The notes under the pieces are model-generated. The model was not told the origin of the DNA. It saw only the letters and a program-made list of their open reading frames with translations, and made no database searches. DNA of 53,941 nucleotides, taken from the NCBI GenBank assembly GCA_003133565.1, contig PKYB01000007.1, forward strand, positions 494 to 54,434, read 5' to 3'. The translations under genes and the position numbers were made by a program. The DNA is from Solirubrobacterales bacterium. Lineage in GTDB: Bacteria > Actinomycetota > Thermoleophilia > Solirubrobacterales > Solirubrobacteraceae. This document shows, piece by piece, positions 45,499 to 52,804 of the stretch. How positions within the stretch are numbered: the first letter of the stretch is position 1; every line of letters starts with the position of its first letter.

Positions 45499-45604
45499 AT
45501 GGCTCGAATCGTCAGTCTGGGCGACGCGGTGGCGGAGCTCGTGGTCGACGGCGACTCCGTGGCACTGGAGGGCTTCACCATCTGATTCCGTTTGCAGCCG
45601 GCTA
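45499..45604 (+). pseudogene. Frameshifted, truncated CoA-transferase subunit A (3-oxoadipate/glutaconate type)
   Basis: ATG 45499 opens MARIVSLGDAVAELVVDGDSVALEGFT, the start of CoA-transferase alpha subunits, then hits TGA at once. A one-base shift restores HLIPFAAG, exactly what follows GFT in this family, and then TAG. So there is a one-base deletion near 45579 and loss of everything beyond residue ~35. It follows pobA by 27 bases. In protocatechuate catabolism this enzyme acts on 3-oxoadipate. Confidence 0.75.
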
Positions 45605-45613
45605 GGCTCCGGC

Positions 45614-46486
45614 TCAGCTCAGGCCGAGCAGCGTCGCGGCGTTCTCCTTCAGCACCAGCGGCCGCACCTCATCCCGGATCGGCAACTGCTCAAAGTCTGC
45701 GAGCCAGCGCTCGGGCGTGATCACCGGGTAGTCCGAGCCGAACAGGACCTTGTGCCGTAGCGCCGTGTTGATGTAGTGGATCAACACAGGCGGAAACAGC
45801 TTCGGCGACCAGCCGGAGAGATCGATGTACACCTGGGACTTGTGCATCGCCACCGAGATCGCCTCCTCCTGCCACGGGAACGATGGGTGGGCGAGGATGA
45901 TCGGCATGTCGGGGAAGTCGACCGCCACGTCGTCGATATCCATCGGGTTGGAGTACTTGAGGCGGATGCCGCCCCCGCCCGGGAGCCCGGAGCCCACACC
46001 CGAGTGTCCGGTGTGGAAGACAGCCGGCAGTCCGGCCGCCGCAATCACCTCGTAGAGTCCATAGGCCATCCGGTCACTGGGGAAGAAGCCCTGCAGGTTC
46101 GGGTGGAACTTGAACCCGCGGGCACCAGCGGCGATCAGCCGCTGCGCTTCCGAGACAGCGCGCTTGCCGCGATGCGGGTCGATGCTGACGAATGGAATGA
46201 GCACGTCGGCGTTTGTGGCGGCGACCTCGAGGACCTCATCGTTTGAGACTGGGACCTCGCCCGTGTTGGCCTCACTGTCGACGCAGAAAATGACCGCCGC
46301 CATGTCGCGCTGTCGGTAATAAGCGGCGACCTCCTCGGCATTCGGCCGCGGGAAGTCGGACCTGAAGTGCTTGGCCGCAGCGTCCAGGATCTTCGTCGTG
46401 GTCGGGTCGACCTCGCCGCTGCGGGGTACCTGCGCGTGCGTGTGTACGTCGATCGCAACCACCCGTTCGAGGTCGATGGTCGTCAT
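45614..46486 (-). CDS. Amidohydrolase-family metal-dependent hydrolase/decarboxylase (ACMSD-like)
   Basis: 290 residues from ATG 46486. TIM-barrel with DVHTHAQ (HxH metal site), GARGFKFHPNLQGFFP, VFHTGHSGVG, ILAHPSFPW and FGSDYPVITPERWL. This set matches the amidohydrolase_2 family that includes ACMSD, gamma-resorcylate decarboxylase and related enzymes acting on aromatic acids, which suits its place beside pobA. Substrate not determinable. It converges on the broken CoA-transferase. Confidence 0.85.
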   Translation of the reverse strand: MTTIDLERVVAIDVHTHAQVPRSGEVDPTTTKILDAAAKHFRSDFPRPNAEEVAAYYRQRDMAAVIFCVDSEANTGEVPVSNDEVLEVAATNADVLIPFVSIDPHRGKRAVSEAQRLIAAGARGFKFHPNLQGFFPSDRMAYGLYEVIAAAGLPAVFHTGHSGVGSGLPGGGGIRLKYSNPMDIDDVAVDFPDMPIILAHPSFPWQEEAISVAMHKSQVYIDLSGWSPKLFPPVLIHYINTALRHKVLFGSDYPVITPERWLADFEQLPIRDEVRPLVLKENAATLLGLS

Positions 46487-46850
46487 CGATCGTGCTCGCT
46501 GTGGGGTGTCACGAGCGCAGGGACGGCTTGCTGCACGGCGTGCTCCGACCTCACAGTGGTCATCGGCGTCGCCCTCGCCCCGGGCAGAGGAAGTGCGGCC
46601 CAGACGTAACGCGGAGTGTCGCGCGCGCGGTCGCCGATCGGGACAAATCGCACTGCCTGACAATAGCGGCGCGACACGACCAACTGCGTCGTCGCTCGAG
46701 GCTTGCGGGCACAGACGCGGGTCGCCCCGTGAACACCAACGACCGGGCGCTCACCCTCACCGTCTGACGCGCGGACGCGCTGCCGAGCAGCGGCCGCGGC
46801 GGCGTCTGCTGTGCGGCGACCGATTCTTCGGCTGGGGGCGTAGCGACGCG
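46487..46850. other. Intergenic stretch without a credible gene
   Basis: 364 bases between the amidohydrolase start and the methyltransferase stop. Open frames here are short and show no family motif. A CTATTGTC word (minus strand, near 46662) could be a -10 for the amidohydrolase but is not distinctive. Confidence 0.5.
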
Positions 46851-47597
46851 TCAGCGACGCGCAGGCGCGCAGCCCCCGTTGGTGCTGGTCGTGAGCCTGA
46901 AGAACACAAAGGCAGGTTTTGTTGTCAGCTCGTCCCAAGCTTCTGGGAAGCGGGTGCGGCAGGCCTCGACGGGCATCGGCTCATGCAGGATCTCGACGGT
47001 GAAGCCGGCTTGGTCGAACGCCGAAAACATCGCTGCGAGCGGCCGGCGCCAGAAGTGGACGTCGAACACCTTCCCGCCCACGTCCCAGCGGTCATCGAGC
47101 AACTCCACTCCGAAGTAGTTGCCGGTGACCGACAGGTCGATGTCCTGTGCTGGATGGTGCGTCGAGAGCACGAGCGTGCCTCCGGGCACGAGTACGCGCT
47201 TGAGCTCGCGCAGCGGTCCTACCCAGTCACGCAGGTAGTGCATAACGAGGGAGCCGACTGCAACGTCAAAGGCGGCGTCTGGGAGGAACGCCAGCGGCTC
47301 CGCAAAGTCAGCGACGCGGAACGAGGCGTCCGGCAAGCGTCGTTCTTCGGCGATCCTGACCATCGCCGGACTGACATCGAAGCCGACGACGCTCGCGCCG
47401 TTCTTCGTCAGCCACTGCGACAGTGGGCCCGAGCCGCACCCGACATCCAAAACACGCTTCCCGCGAACATCCCCGAGCAGTTCGATCACGGCGGGGCGTT
47501 CGTAGAGGGCGTTGTACGGAGCGGTTTCGCTCCCGGCCGCGTACTCCTGCGCGACGGCGTCGTAGGCAGCGGTTCCTCGCAAGCCGTCCGCACTCAT
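46851..47597 (-). CDS. Class I SAM-dependent methyltransferase
   Basis: 248 residues. Motif I VLDVGCGSGPLSQWL, motif II GFDVSPAMVRIAEER, FDVAVGSLVMHYLRDWVGPLRELKRVL and PGGTLVLSTHHP follow in the usual methyltransferase_11 order. Acceptor unknown; UbiE/BioC-like small-molecule type. ATG 47597 has TACTGT 8 bases upstream on the minus strand. Confidence 0.9.
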   Translation of the reverse strand: MSADGLRGTAAYDAVAQEYAAGSETAPYNALYERPAVIELLGDVRGKRVLDVGCGSGPLSQWLTKNGASVVGFDVSPAMVRIAEERRLPDASFRVADFAEPLAFLPDAAFDVAVGSLVMHYLRDWVGPLRELKRVLVPGGTLVLSTHHPAQDIDLSVTGNYFGVELLDDRWDVGGKVFDVHFWRRPLAAMFSAFDQAGFTVEILHEPMPVEACRTRFPEAWDELTTKPAFVFFRLTTSTNGGCAPARR

Positions 47598-47611
47598 ATG
47601 TGCGAACAGTA
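47597..47611 (-). promoter_or_regulatory. Putative leaderless promoter (-10 TACTGT)
   Basis: TACTGT on the minus strand (47611 to 47606) with an 8-base spacer to ATG 47597. Confidence 0.5.
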
Positions 47612-47722
47612 ACCGGGCCTACGCGACGAGACGACCCGCCGACGGCATAGCCGGCTACGGCGAGGGTGGCTGCTTCTCGAACATGTAGCTCGCGTCGGGG
47701 TTGCCGTCGCGGGGGCGCGACC

Positions 47723-48006
47723 TCAGGCTCCAACGATCCGCACGCCCGAGGCGGCGTCGAAGAGCATGATCCCGCCCGCTTTGACGTGAAGCTCGACGTT
47801 CTCGCCGCTTTTCGGCGCCGTGATTGGATCGACGCGCGCGATGATGTCAGGCGCGCGCTGAGGGTGTCGCTGACGTTTTCGGCCAGCTGGCAGTAGATGT
47901 AGGCCTCCGGGCCGAGTTCCTCGACGAGGTAGACGACAGCGGTAATGCCTTCGCCCTCTCCGGCGAGCGCCGCGCCCAGTCGCGCGTTGGCCGGCGCGGC
48001 GCGGCT
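47723..48006 (-). pseudogene. C-terminal remnant of a MalK/UgpC-type sugar ABC ATPase, frameshifted
   Basis: Read on the minus strand, one frame gives ARLGAALAGEGEGITAVV and YLVEELGPEAYIYCQLAENV, then a frame change leads to PDIIARVDPITAPKSGENV, ELHVKAGGIMLFDAASGVR, IVGA and a stop at 47723. This is the TOBE domain that ends MalK/UgpC ATPases. The ATPase core is missing and the junction near 47870 is out of frame, so it is a dead remnant abutting the SDR gene. Confidence 0.7.
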
Positions 48007-48016
48007 GCCTACGCGA

Positions 48017-48937
48017 CTATGGCCGGGTTTCGAAGTAGTGGCCCTCGTTGAGGTCGTTGATGAGTCCAGCCCGCGTCGGCTCCCACTCCAAAAGCTCGCG
48101 GGTCAGCACGCTCGAGGCCGGGGCATCCAGCCCGAGGAAGGCGCCCAGCCAGCCAAAGTGCTCGCCTGCGTCTTCGGGAGAGACCGCAACCACCGGAAGA
48201 TCGAGATGTCGCCCGATGACCTCTGCGACGTCGCGGATCGGCACACCTTCCTCGGCGACCGCGTGGAGAGTCGATCCCGGCGGCGCCTTCTCGACCGCCA
48301 GGCGGAAGAGGCGCGCGGAGTCGAGGCGGTGCACGGCGGGCCAGCGGTTGGCGCCGTCGCCGATGTAGCCGGACACGCCCTTCTCGCGGGCGATCCCGAC
48401 CACGAATGCCATGAAGCCGTTGTCTCCGTTCCCGTGATTCGTCGGTGGGAGCCGCATGACTGACGAGCGGACCCGGCGCGAAGCGAGGGAGATGACGAAC
48501 TCGGCCGTGGCGTGGCGAGTGTGCAGGCCGGTGGCCGTGGGGTCGAGGTCGTGCCCGTCTCGCTCAGTCGCCACGCGTCCCGGTGTGAGCCCGAGCGTCC
48601 CCGACGCGATTACGAGCGGTCGATCAGAGCCTGCGAGGGCCTCGCCGAAAGTCTCGACTGCGCGGCGATCCGCCTCGGCAGCGCCCTGGGCGTCTCCCGA
48701 GAAGGCGAGGTCGTGCTTGAACGCAAGATGGATCACGCCATCGGACGCGGCTGCGCCGGCGGCCAGGCTGTCGAGGTCGTCGAGCGTGCCGCGCTGCACG
48801 GCTGCCCCGGCGGCGGTGAGAGCATCGGCTGAGGCATCCGAGCGAGCGAGCCCGAGGACTTGGTGGCCAGCGCCGATGAGCTCGGGAACGACGGCGGAGC
48901 CGATCCAGCCGGACGCGCCGGTGACGAAAACACGCAT
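48017..48937 (-). CDS. SDR-family NAD-dependent epimerase/dehydratase-like oxidoreductase
   Basis: 306 residues from ATG 48937, with GGAGG six bases upstream. Extended-SDR start MRVFVTGASGWIGSAVVPELI with TGxxGxxG, VIHLAFKHD, and RWPAVHRLDSARLFRLAVE. The usual YxxxK active site is altered: the region GLHTRHATAEFVIS has no clear Tyr, so catalysis may differ. Divergent from a TetR gene, which probably represses it. Confidence 0.85.
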   Translation of the reverse strand: MRVFVTGASGWIGSAVVPELIGAGHQVLGLARSDASADALTAAGAAVQRGTLDDLDSLAAGAAASDGVIHLAFKHDLAFSGDAQGAAEADRRAVETFGEALAGSDRPLVIASGTLGLTPGRVATERDGHDLDPTATGLHTRHATAEFVISLASRRVRSSVMRLPPTNHGNGDNGFMAFVVGIAREKGVSGYIGDGANRWPAVHRLDSARLFRLAVEKAPPGSTLHAVAEEGVPIRDVAEVIGRHLDLPVVAVSPEDAGEHFGWLGAFLGLDAPASSVLTRELLEWEPTRAGLINDLNEGHYFETRP

Positions 48938-48994
48938 GAGAAACCTCCAGTTATTCGACTGTCCTCGACGCACGTCTTGCGCGATGACAGGGCG

Positions 48995-49011
48995 ATGTCA
49001 GTTGCTGCCAT
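48995..49011. promoter_or_regulatory. Putative TetR operator 1
   Basis: Imperfect 17-base palindrome ATGTCAGTTGCTGCCAT (6 of 8 half-site positions match), in the divergent TetR/SDR region. A lone half site ATGACAG lies just upstream at 48984. Confidence 0.5.
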
Positions 49012-49028
49012 CACTCACTGTAGCAGGT

Positions 49029-49045
49029 ATGTCAGCCGCTGTCAT
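49029..49045. promoter_or_regulatory. Putative TetR operator 2
   Basis: Imperfect 17-base palindrome ATGTCAGCCGCTGTCAT (7 of 8 half-site positions match), 34 bases centre to centre from operator 1 and overlapping the region just before the TetR -10 box (49049-49054). Confidence 0.6.
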
Positions 49046-49048
49046 CGC

Positions 49049-49061
49049 TACGATCAGGGTA
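49049..49061 (+). promoter_or_regulatory. Putative leaderless promoter (-10 TACGAT) of the TetR gene
   Basis: TACGAT at 49049-49054 with a 6-base spacer to ATG 49061. Confidence 0.55.
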
Positions 49062-49627
49062 TGACTCGATGGAAACCAAACCCCCGCGGCCGGCTTGAGC
49101 GAGCCGCCATGGAGCTCTACAGCGAGCGCGGGTTCGCTCAGACCACGGTGGCGGAGATCGCCGCGCGGGCGGGGCTCACCGAGCGTACGTTCTTCCGGCA
49201 CTTCGCCGACAAGCGCGAGGTTCTGTTCGCGGGAGCGCGCTCACTCCAGGAGCTCCTTGTCAGCAGCGTCGCCAGTGCGCCGGATTCCGTGGCACCGATC
49301 GACGCAATCGCCGGGGCCCTCGCGGCCGCCGGCGCTGTCCTCCAGGAGCGCGGCGAGTACGCGAAACAACGTCAGGCCATCATCGCTGCGAACACAGAGC
49401 TCCAAGAGCGTGAGCTGATCAAGCTCGCATCACTCGCCTCGGCGCTTGCCGAGGCCCTGCGCGAGCGCGGTGTGAAGGAGCCAGCCGCGAGCCTCACGGC
49501 CGAGGCGGGGATCGCTGTCTTCAAGATCGCCTTCGAACGATGGGCCGCTGAGACCGACAAGCAAGACCTACCGCGACTCATCCGAGACTCGCTCGAGGAG
49601 CTGAGAGCCGTGACGGCAGGGCACTGA
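49061..49627 (+). CDS. TetR-family transcription regulator
   Basis: 188 residues from ATG 49061, selected for its -10 box. N-terminal helix-turn-helix RAAMELYSERGFAQTTVAEIAARAGLTERTFFRHFADKREVLF in the standard TetR register (recognition helix around LTERTFFRHF). The rest is a helical ligand domain. Two operator-like palindromes lie between it and the divergent SDR gene, so it likely represses both. Confidence 0.93.
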   Translation: MTRWKPNPRGRLERAAMELYSERGFAQTTVAEIAARAGLTERTFFRHFADKREVLFAGARSLQELLVSSVASAPDSVAPIDAIAGALAAAGAVLQERGEYAKQRQAIIAANTELQERELIKLASLASALAEALRERGVKEPAASLTAEAGIAVFKIAFERWAAETDKQDLPRLIRDSLEELRAVTAGH

Positions 49628-49670
49628 TCAACTCGGCCCGGAAACCACCGAGCGAACGGGGATCCCGCGG

Positions 49671-49705
49671 GGGTTCGATTCCCGTATCCGCTTCGAGGAA
49701 ATGCC
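49671..49705 (+). repeat. attR-like copy: partial 3' end of tRNA-Gly
   Basis: GGGTTCGATTCCCGTATCC at 49671-49689 is identical to 43740-43758. The next bases GCTT-x-GA-x-GAAAT-x-CC continue the match with one C deleted. No D-arm or anticodon arm precedes it, so it is not a second tRNA gene. Confidence 0.75.
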
Positions 49706-49740
49706 GGTACACTCGGCTCCGTCAACGCCAAGGAGGCGCC

Positions 49741-50247
49741 GTGAAGCTCGCAGGGATCGCTGTCGTCGCAGCCGCCGGAACCATGCTGTTCGCCGCGACG
49801 TCAGCCACCCAGGTCAGCGTCGCCTCGACTTCGCAGCCGCCCTGCGTACCGAAGATCACTACGGTCAAAGGCGCGACCGAGGTGGGCTACTGCGGCCCGG
49901 CAACGGCAACCGTCAAGGTCGGTAAAAAGACCTACAAATACACTGGCGGCTACTGCGGCATCGACGCGAAGAACAAGATCCCGATCCAGATAACGCTCGG
50001 CGTGATCAGTGAGGTCAAGTCACCCGTCAACGACGGCCAGCCTCTCTTCCAGCTCAGCGCGCTCACGGCCGATGGACTTTCAATCGACACGGTCACCGCG
50101 GACTGGAAGGGGAAGCAGCTCGAGTCGGTCGGAACGGTCAGCCTCAAAGGCAAGATCCCGTCCTCTGGCACCTTCGCGTCCAAGGGGTTTGGAAGTCAGT
50201 TCAGCGGCTCGTGGAACTGTCACGGCGTCGTCGTGACAACCCCCTGA
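49741..50247 (+). CDS. Secreted hypothetical protein, 168 aa
   Basis: Signal peptide VKLAGIAVVAAAGTMLFAATSAT, then a beta-rich domain with four Cys (QPPCVP, VGYCGP, GGYCGID, SWNCHG). The GGAGG ribosome site lies 5 bases before GTG 49741, so this gene has a normal leader; TACACT at 49708-49713 is a possible -10. The motif ATATVKVGKKTYKYTGGYCG does not match a family I know. Located just beyond the island boundary. Confidence 0.65.
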   Translation: MKLAGIAVVAAAGTMLFAATSATQVSVASTSQPPCVPKITTVKGATEVGYCGPATATVKVGKKTYKYTGGYCGIDAKNKIPIQITLGVISEVKSPVNDGQPLFQLSALTADGLSIDTVTADWKGKQLESVGTVSLKGKIPSSGTFASKGFGSQFSGSWNCHGVVVTTP

Positions 50248-50345
50248 CCGACCCGTCTGGGACGACGGAGCGGTAGTGGTTCGGCTCCCTTACCCCGCTC
50301 TCGAAGACACGCGAGAAAACTCCGCGCCGTCAAGCTCGTGTCGGG

Positions 50346-50361
50346 TACGGTGTCTGCCAGG
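50346..50361 (+). promoter_or_regulatory. Putative leaderless promoter (-10 TACGGT)
   Basis: TACGGT at 50346-50351 with a 9-base spacer to GTG 50361. Confidence 0.4.
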
Positions 50362-52733
50362 TGGCGCCGAGGGCACGACGACCGCGAGGAACAGCAAACG
50401 GCGACCAATCGGCTCCGCCGCAGTCCGTTGCGGCCGACGCGGCCGACCCGGCCGGTGCGGGCGAGGCGCCGGCCACGCCTGCGAGCAAGCCGGCGGGTAA
50501 GGCTGCCAGGAAGGCTCCGGCGAAACCCGCGGCGAGCAAGGCCCCCGCAAAAAGGCCGCGGCGGTCGCCACCCAAAGTGAGGAGGGCCACAACAGCCGAG
50601 CCCTCCGGCGCGGAACCAAGCGGCAAGCTGACTACGCAAGCCAAAGACGAACCGACCGCTGGAGCGCCCGCCGAAGTCAACGCCGAGTTCGACCGCGAGC
50701 AGGACGCCGCTCGGCCCCCAACTCCGCCGGCAACTCCGCCCCCAACCCCGGGGGCGACCAGACTCGCGATCGCCGATCCGGATCACGAACCTGCGTGGGC
50801 CCTGCCGAGCGCGCCGGGCGAGGAGTTCCGCACGGACCCGAACCTCTTTCCGGTCGGCCCATCAGTCCTGGGCGAGGATGCTGTCACCGACCCAAACCTC
50901 GGGCCGGCGCTGCATGGCCTGGCCGCCTTCAGGGCTTGGCTCCGCTCGCTGCCCCGACGGCTCGGCGCCTGGTTCCTGCTGCGGCTGGTCCCAGCCATCT
51001 TGGCCGGTCTCGCCGCAGCGATCCCGGTCATCCACTCAACAATCCGGGCGGTGCACGAGGGCTGGCAGCCGGCCGGCGACGACGGGATCATCCTGACGCG
51101 GGCGCTCGACGTCTTCACGTCGCACTCGCCGTTGGTCGGCCAGTACTCGGAGGCCGGCACCACCACCGGTCAGATCGTCCACAGCGCCGGTCCGATGCTC
51201 TACTGGCTGCTCGCCGTGCCGGTTCGACTCGGCGGTCCGGCGAGCTCGGCGATCGCGATGGGAATCGTCAACACGCTGGCGATCATCGGCTGCGTGGCGC
51301 TGGCTCGGCGGCGCGGCGGCCCGGTCCTGATGTTTGCAGTCGCGATCGGGATCGCCCTGATGTGCCAGTCGCTCTCGGCCGAGATCTTCCACGACGTCTG
51401 GAACCCCTCGGCGGCGATGTTCCCATTCCTGCTGCTGATCTTCCTCTGCTGGTCGCTCGCCTGCGGTGAGTACCGGCTGCTGCCTGCCGTGGTGATCGTC
51501 GCGAGCTTTGTCGTCCAGACACATCTGATGTACGTCGCCCCGACTGCCGGCATCCTCGCCGTCGGCCTCGGCGGTCTCGCCCTGTCGCGGTTTGCGCTCT
51601 GGCGCAGATCCCGCGCGAAATCCACGCCGCGCCGCCGCAGCTTCGTCGCCGCCTGGGTGTTCGTCGCCGTCGTCGCGTTCGCGCTCTGCTGGAGCGCGCC
51701 GGCCATCGACCAAATCGAGCACGACCCCGGCAACCTGGTGCTGATCGCGCGCTCGGTTGAAGATCGCGGGAAGACGCTCGGGCCGGCGGTCGGCTGGAAC
51801 GCCGTGGTCGAGGCGATCGGCATCAACCCGTGGTGGCTGACCGACGCGAAGGGCACCTGGACCCGCAAGAACGACGTACGCAAAACGCCGAGCAAGACCG
51901 CGATCGACTCGGCGATCGTGATCCTCCTCGGGCTGTGGCTGATCGCCGTGGTCGCCGCTCTCCGCCGCCGGGGCGACCTTGTCGCAGCGTCGTTGATGGC
52001 CCTCGCGATGTGTCTGGCGATCGGCGAAAACGCTGCCAACAACCCCAGTAACACGCTGCTCGCCGGGACCCTGGGCTACACGCTGTGGTGGGGCTCCCAG
52101 CTAGGCCTGTGGGTCTGGTTGACCATTGCCTGGACGGCCTGGTGCGCGCTCGGTTGGCTCGTTCGTCGGGTCTGGCCGTTGCTCGTGCCGCTCGCACACC
52201 GCGCCACCTCGCGCCTCGCCACCTCGCGTCGGCTGCCGAAGCTGCCGCGCGGTGGCGTCGCCCTGGTCATTGCCCTACTCGCCGCGTTTGCCGCGAGCCT
52301 CGCGGTGACGGCGTCAGTCGGCGAAGCTATCGCGTCGAAGGAGCACCGCGATTCGCACTGGCTAGAGTACGCCTCGATCGGCGTCCTCTCGGCTCGCATC
52401 GACGCCTTCATTCCGCGCGGACAGACGATCAACTACGAAACCGGCCCGCTCGACACCGGAACCCAGCCGATGGAGCCGGCAATGCGCTTCACGCTCACGC
52501 TTCATGGCGACCGCGTTCTCTCCACCGGCGCGCTTCCGCGCCTCGGCCCCTACTACGTGCTCGATCACCGCTCCTACCAGTGGGAGGTCTTGCTGACCGA
52601 CTCGAGCGCCCCCGAGCGCGGCATGACGCTCGTCTCGCGCGTGCACTTCGTCGACCGCGGGCACCAGACCGTCAGTTTGTGGGCGCGCCATCTGCATCAC
52701 GGCCGAAAGCACGCTCGCGCCACCAAGCGCTAG
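50361..52733 (+). CDS. Polytopic membrane protein, GT-C glycosyltransferase-like, with histone-like N-terminus
   Basis: 790 residues. Residues 1-185 are disordered: an Ala/Lys/Pro-rich part (KPAGKAARKAPAKPAASKAPAKRP, shown by its repeated AxKxPA words) like histone H1 tails, then Pro-rich and acidic stretches. From about 200 there are at least ten membrane helices (FLLRLVPAILAGLAAAIPVI, VLMFAVAIGIALMC, FPFLLLIFLCWSLA, WVFVAVVAFALCWSAP...). The first outer loop GDDGIILTRALDVFTSH carries paired acidic residues as in GT-C enzymes that use lipid-linked sugars. A ~130-residue soluble C-terminal domain follows. Assignment rests on topology and the D-D loop, not on a firm family match. Confidence 0.6.
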   Translation: MAPRARRPRGTANGDQSAPPQSVAADAADPAGAGEAPATPASKPAGKAARKAPAKPAASKAPAKRPRRSPPKVRRATTAEPSGAEPSGKLTTQAKDEPTAGAPAEVNAEFDREQDAARPPTPPATPPPTPGATRLAIADPDHEPAWALPSAPGEEFRTDPNLFPVGPSVLGEDAVTDPNLGPALHGLAAFRAWLRSLPRRLGAWFLLRLVPAILAGLAAAIPVIHSTIRAVHEGWQPAGDDGIILTRALDVFTSHSPLVGQYSEAGTTTGQIVHSAGPMLYWLLAVPVRLGGPASSAIAMGIVNTLAIIGCVALARRRGGPVLMFAVAIGIALMCQSLSAEIFHDVWNPSAAMFPFLLLIFLCWSLACGEYRLLPAVVIVASFVVQTHLMYVAPTAGILAVGLGGLALSRFALWRRSRAKSTPRRRSFVAAWVFVAVVAFALCWSAPAIDQIEHDPGNLVLIARSVEDRGKTLGPAVGWNAVVEAIGINPWWLTDAKGTWTRKNDVRKTPSKTAIDSAIVILLGLWLIAVVAALRRRGDLVAASLMALAMCLAIGENAANNPSNTLLAGTLGYTLWWGSQLGLWVWLTIAWTAWCALGWLVRRVWPLLVPLAHRATSRLATSRRLPKLPRGGVALVIALLAAFAASLAVTASVGEAIASKEHRDSHWLEYASIGVLSARIDAFIPRGQTINYETGPLDTGTQPMEPAMRFTLTLHGDRVLSTGALPRLGPYYVLDHRSYQWEVLLTDSSAPERGMTLVSRVHFVDRGHQTVSLWARHLHHGRKHARATKR

Positions 52734-52804
52734 TCACCACCGCGACACCGGCGCGCCTTCAGCTGCCGCCTTCGACTCTGCCGTGCGATAGTTTCCGGCC
52801 CGCG

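Larger units (their letters stand above)
43740..49693 (+). mobile_element. Genomic island in the 3' end of tRNA-Gly (about 6 kb), no integrase seen
   Basis: The intact tRNA gene points into the island, and a same-orientation partial copy of its 3' end (19 identical bases, extended similarity about 36) closes it. This is the usual footprint of tyrosine-recombinase integration at a tRNA. Inside are an intact pobA-like gene, an amidohydrolase, a methyltransferase, an SDR/TetR pair and three gene remnants. No integrase, transposase or phage gene was found, so it looks like an old, eroded element. Confidence 0.6.

Noticed and set aside
46483-46938. Minus-strand gene upstream of the amidohydrolase
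   Set aside because: Open frame without family motif, overlapping the methyltransferase end; Arg/Ala-rich composition typical of chance frames here.
49640-49693. Second tRNA gene at the island's right end
   Set aside because: Only the T-arm and part of the 3' acceptor are present; no D-arm, anticodon arm or pairing 5' acceptor, and one acceptor base is deleted.
43740-49705. Integrase, transposase or phage genes within the island
   Set aside because: All frames were read for tyrosine or serine recombinase motifs; none was recognised.
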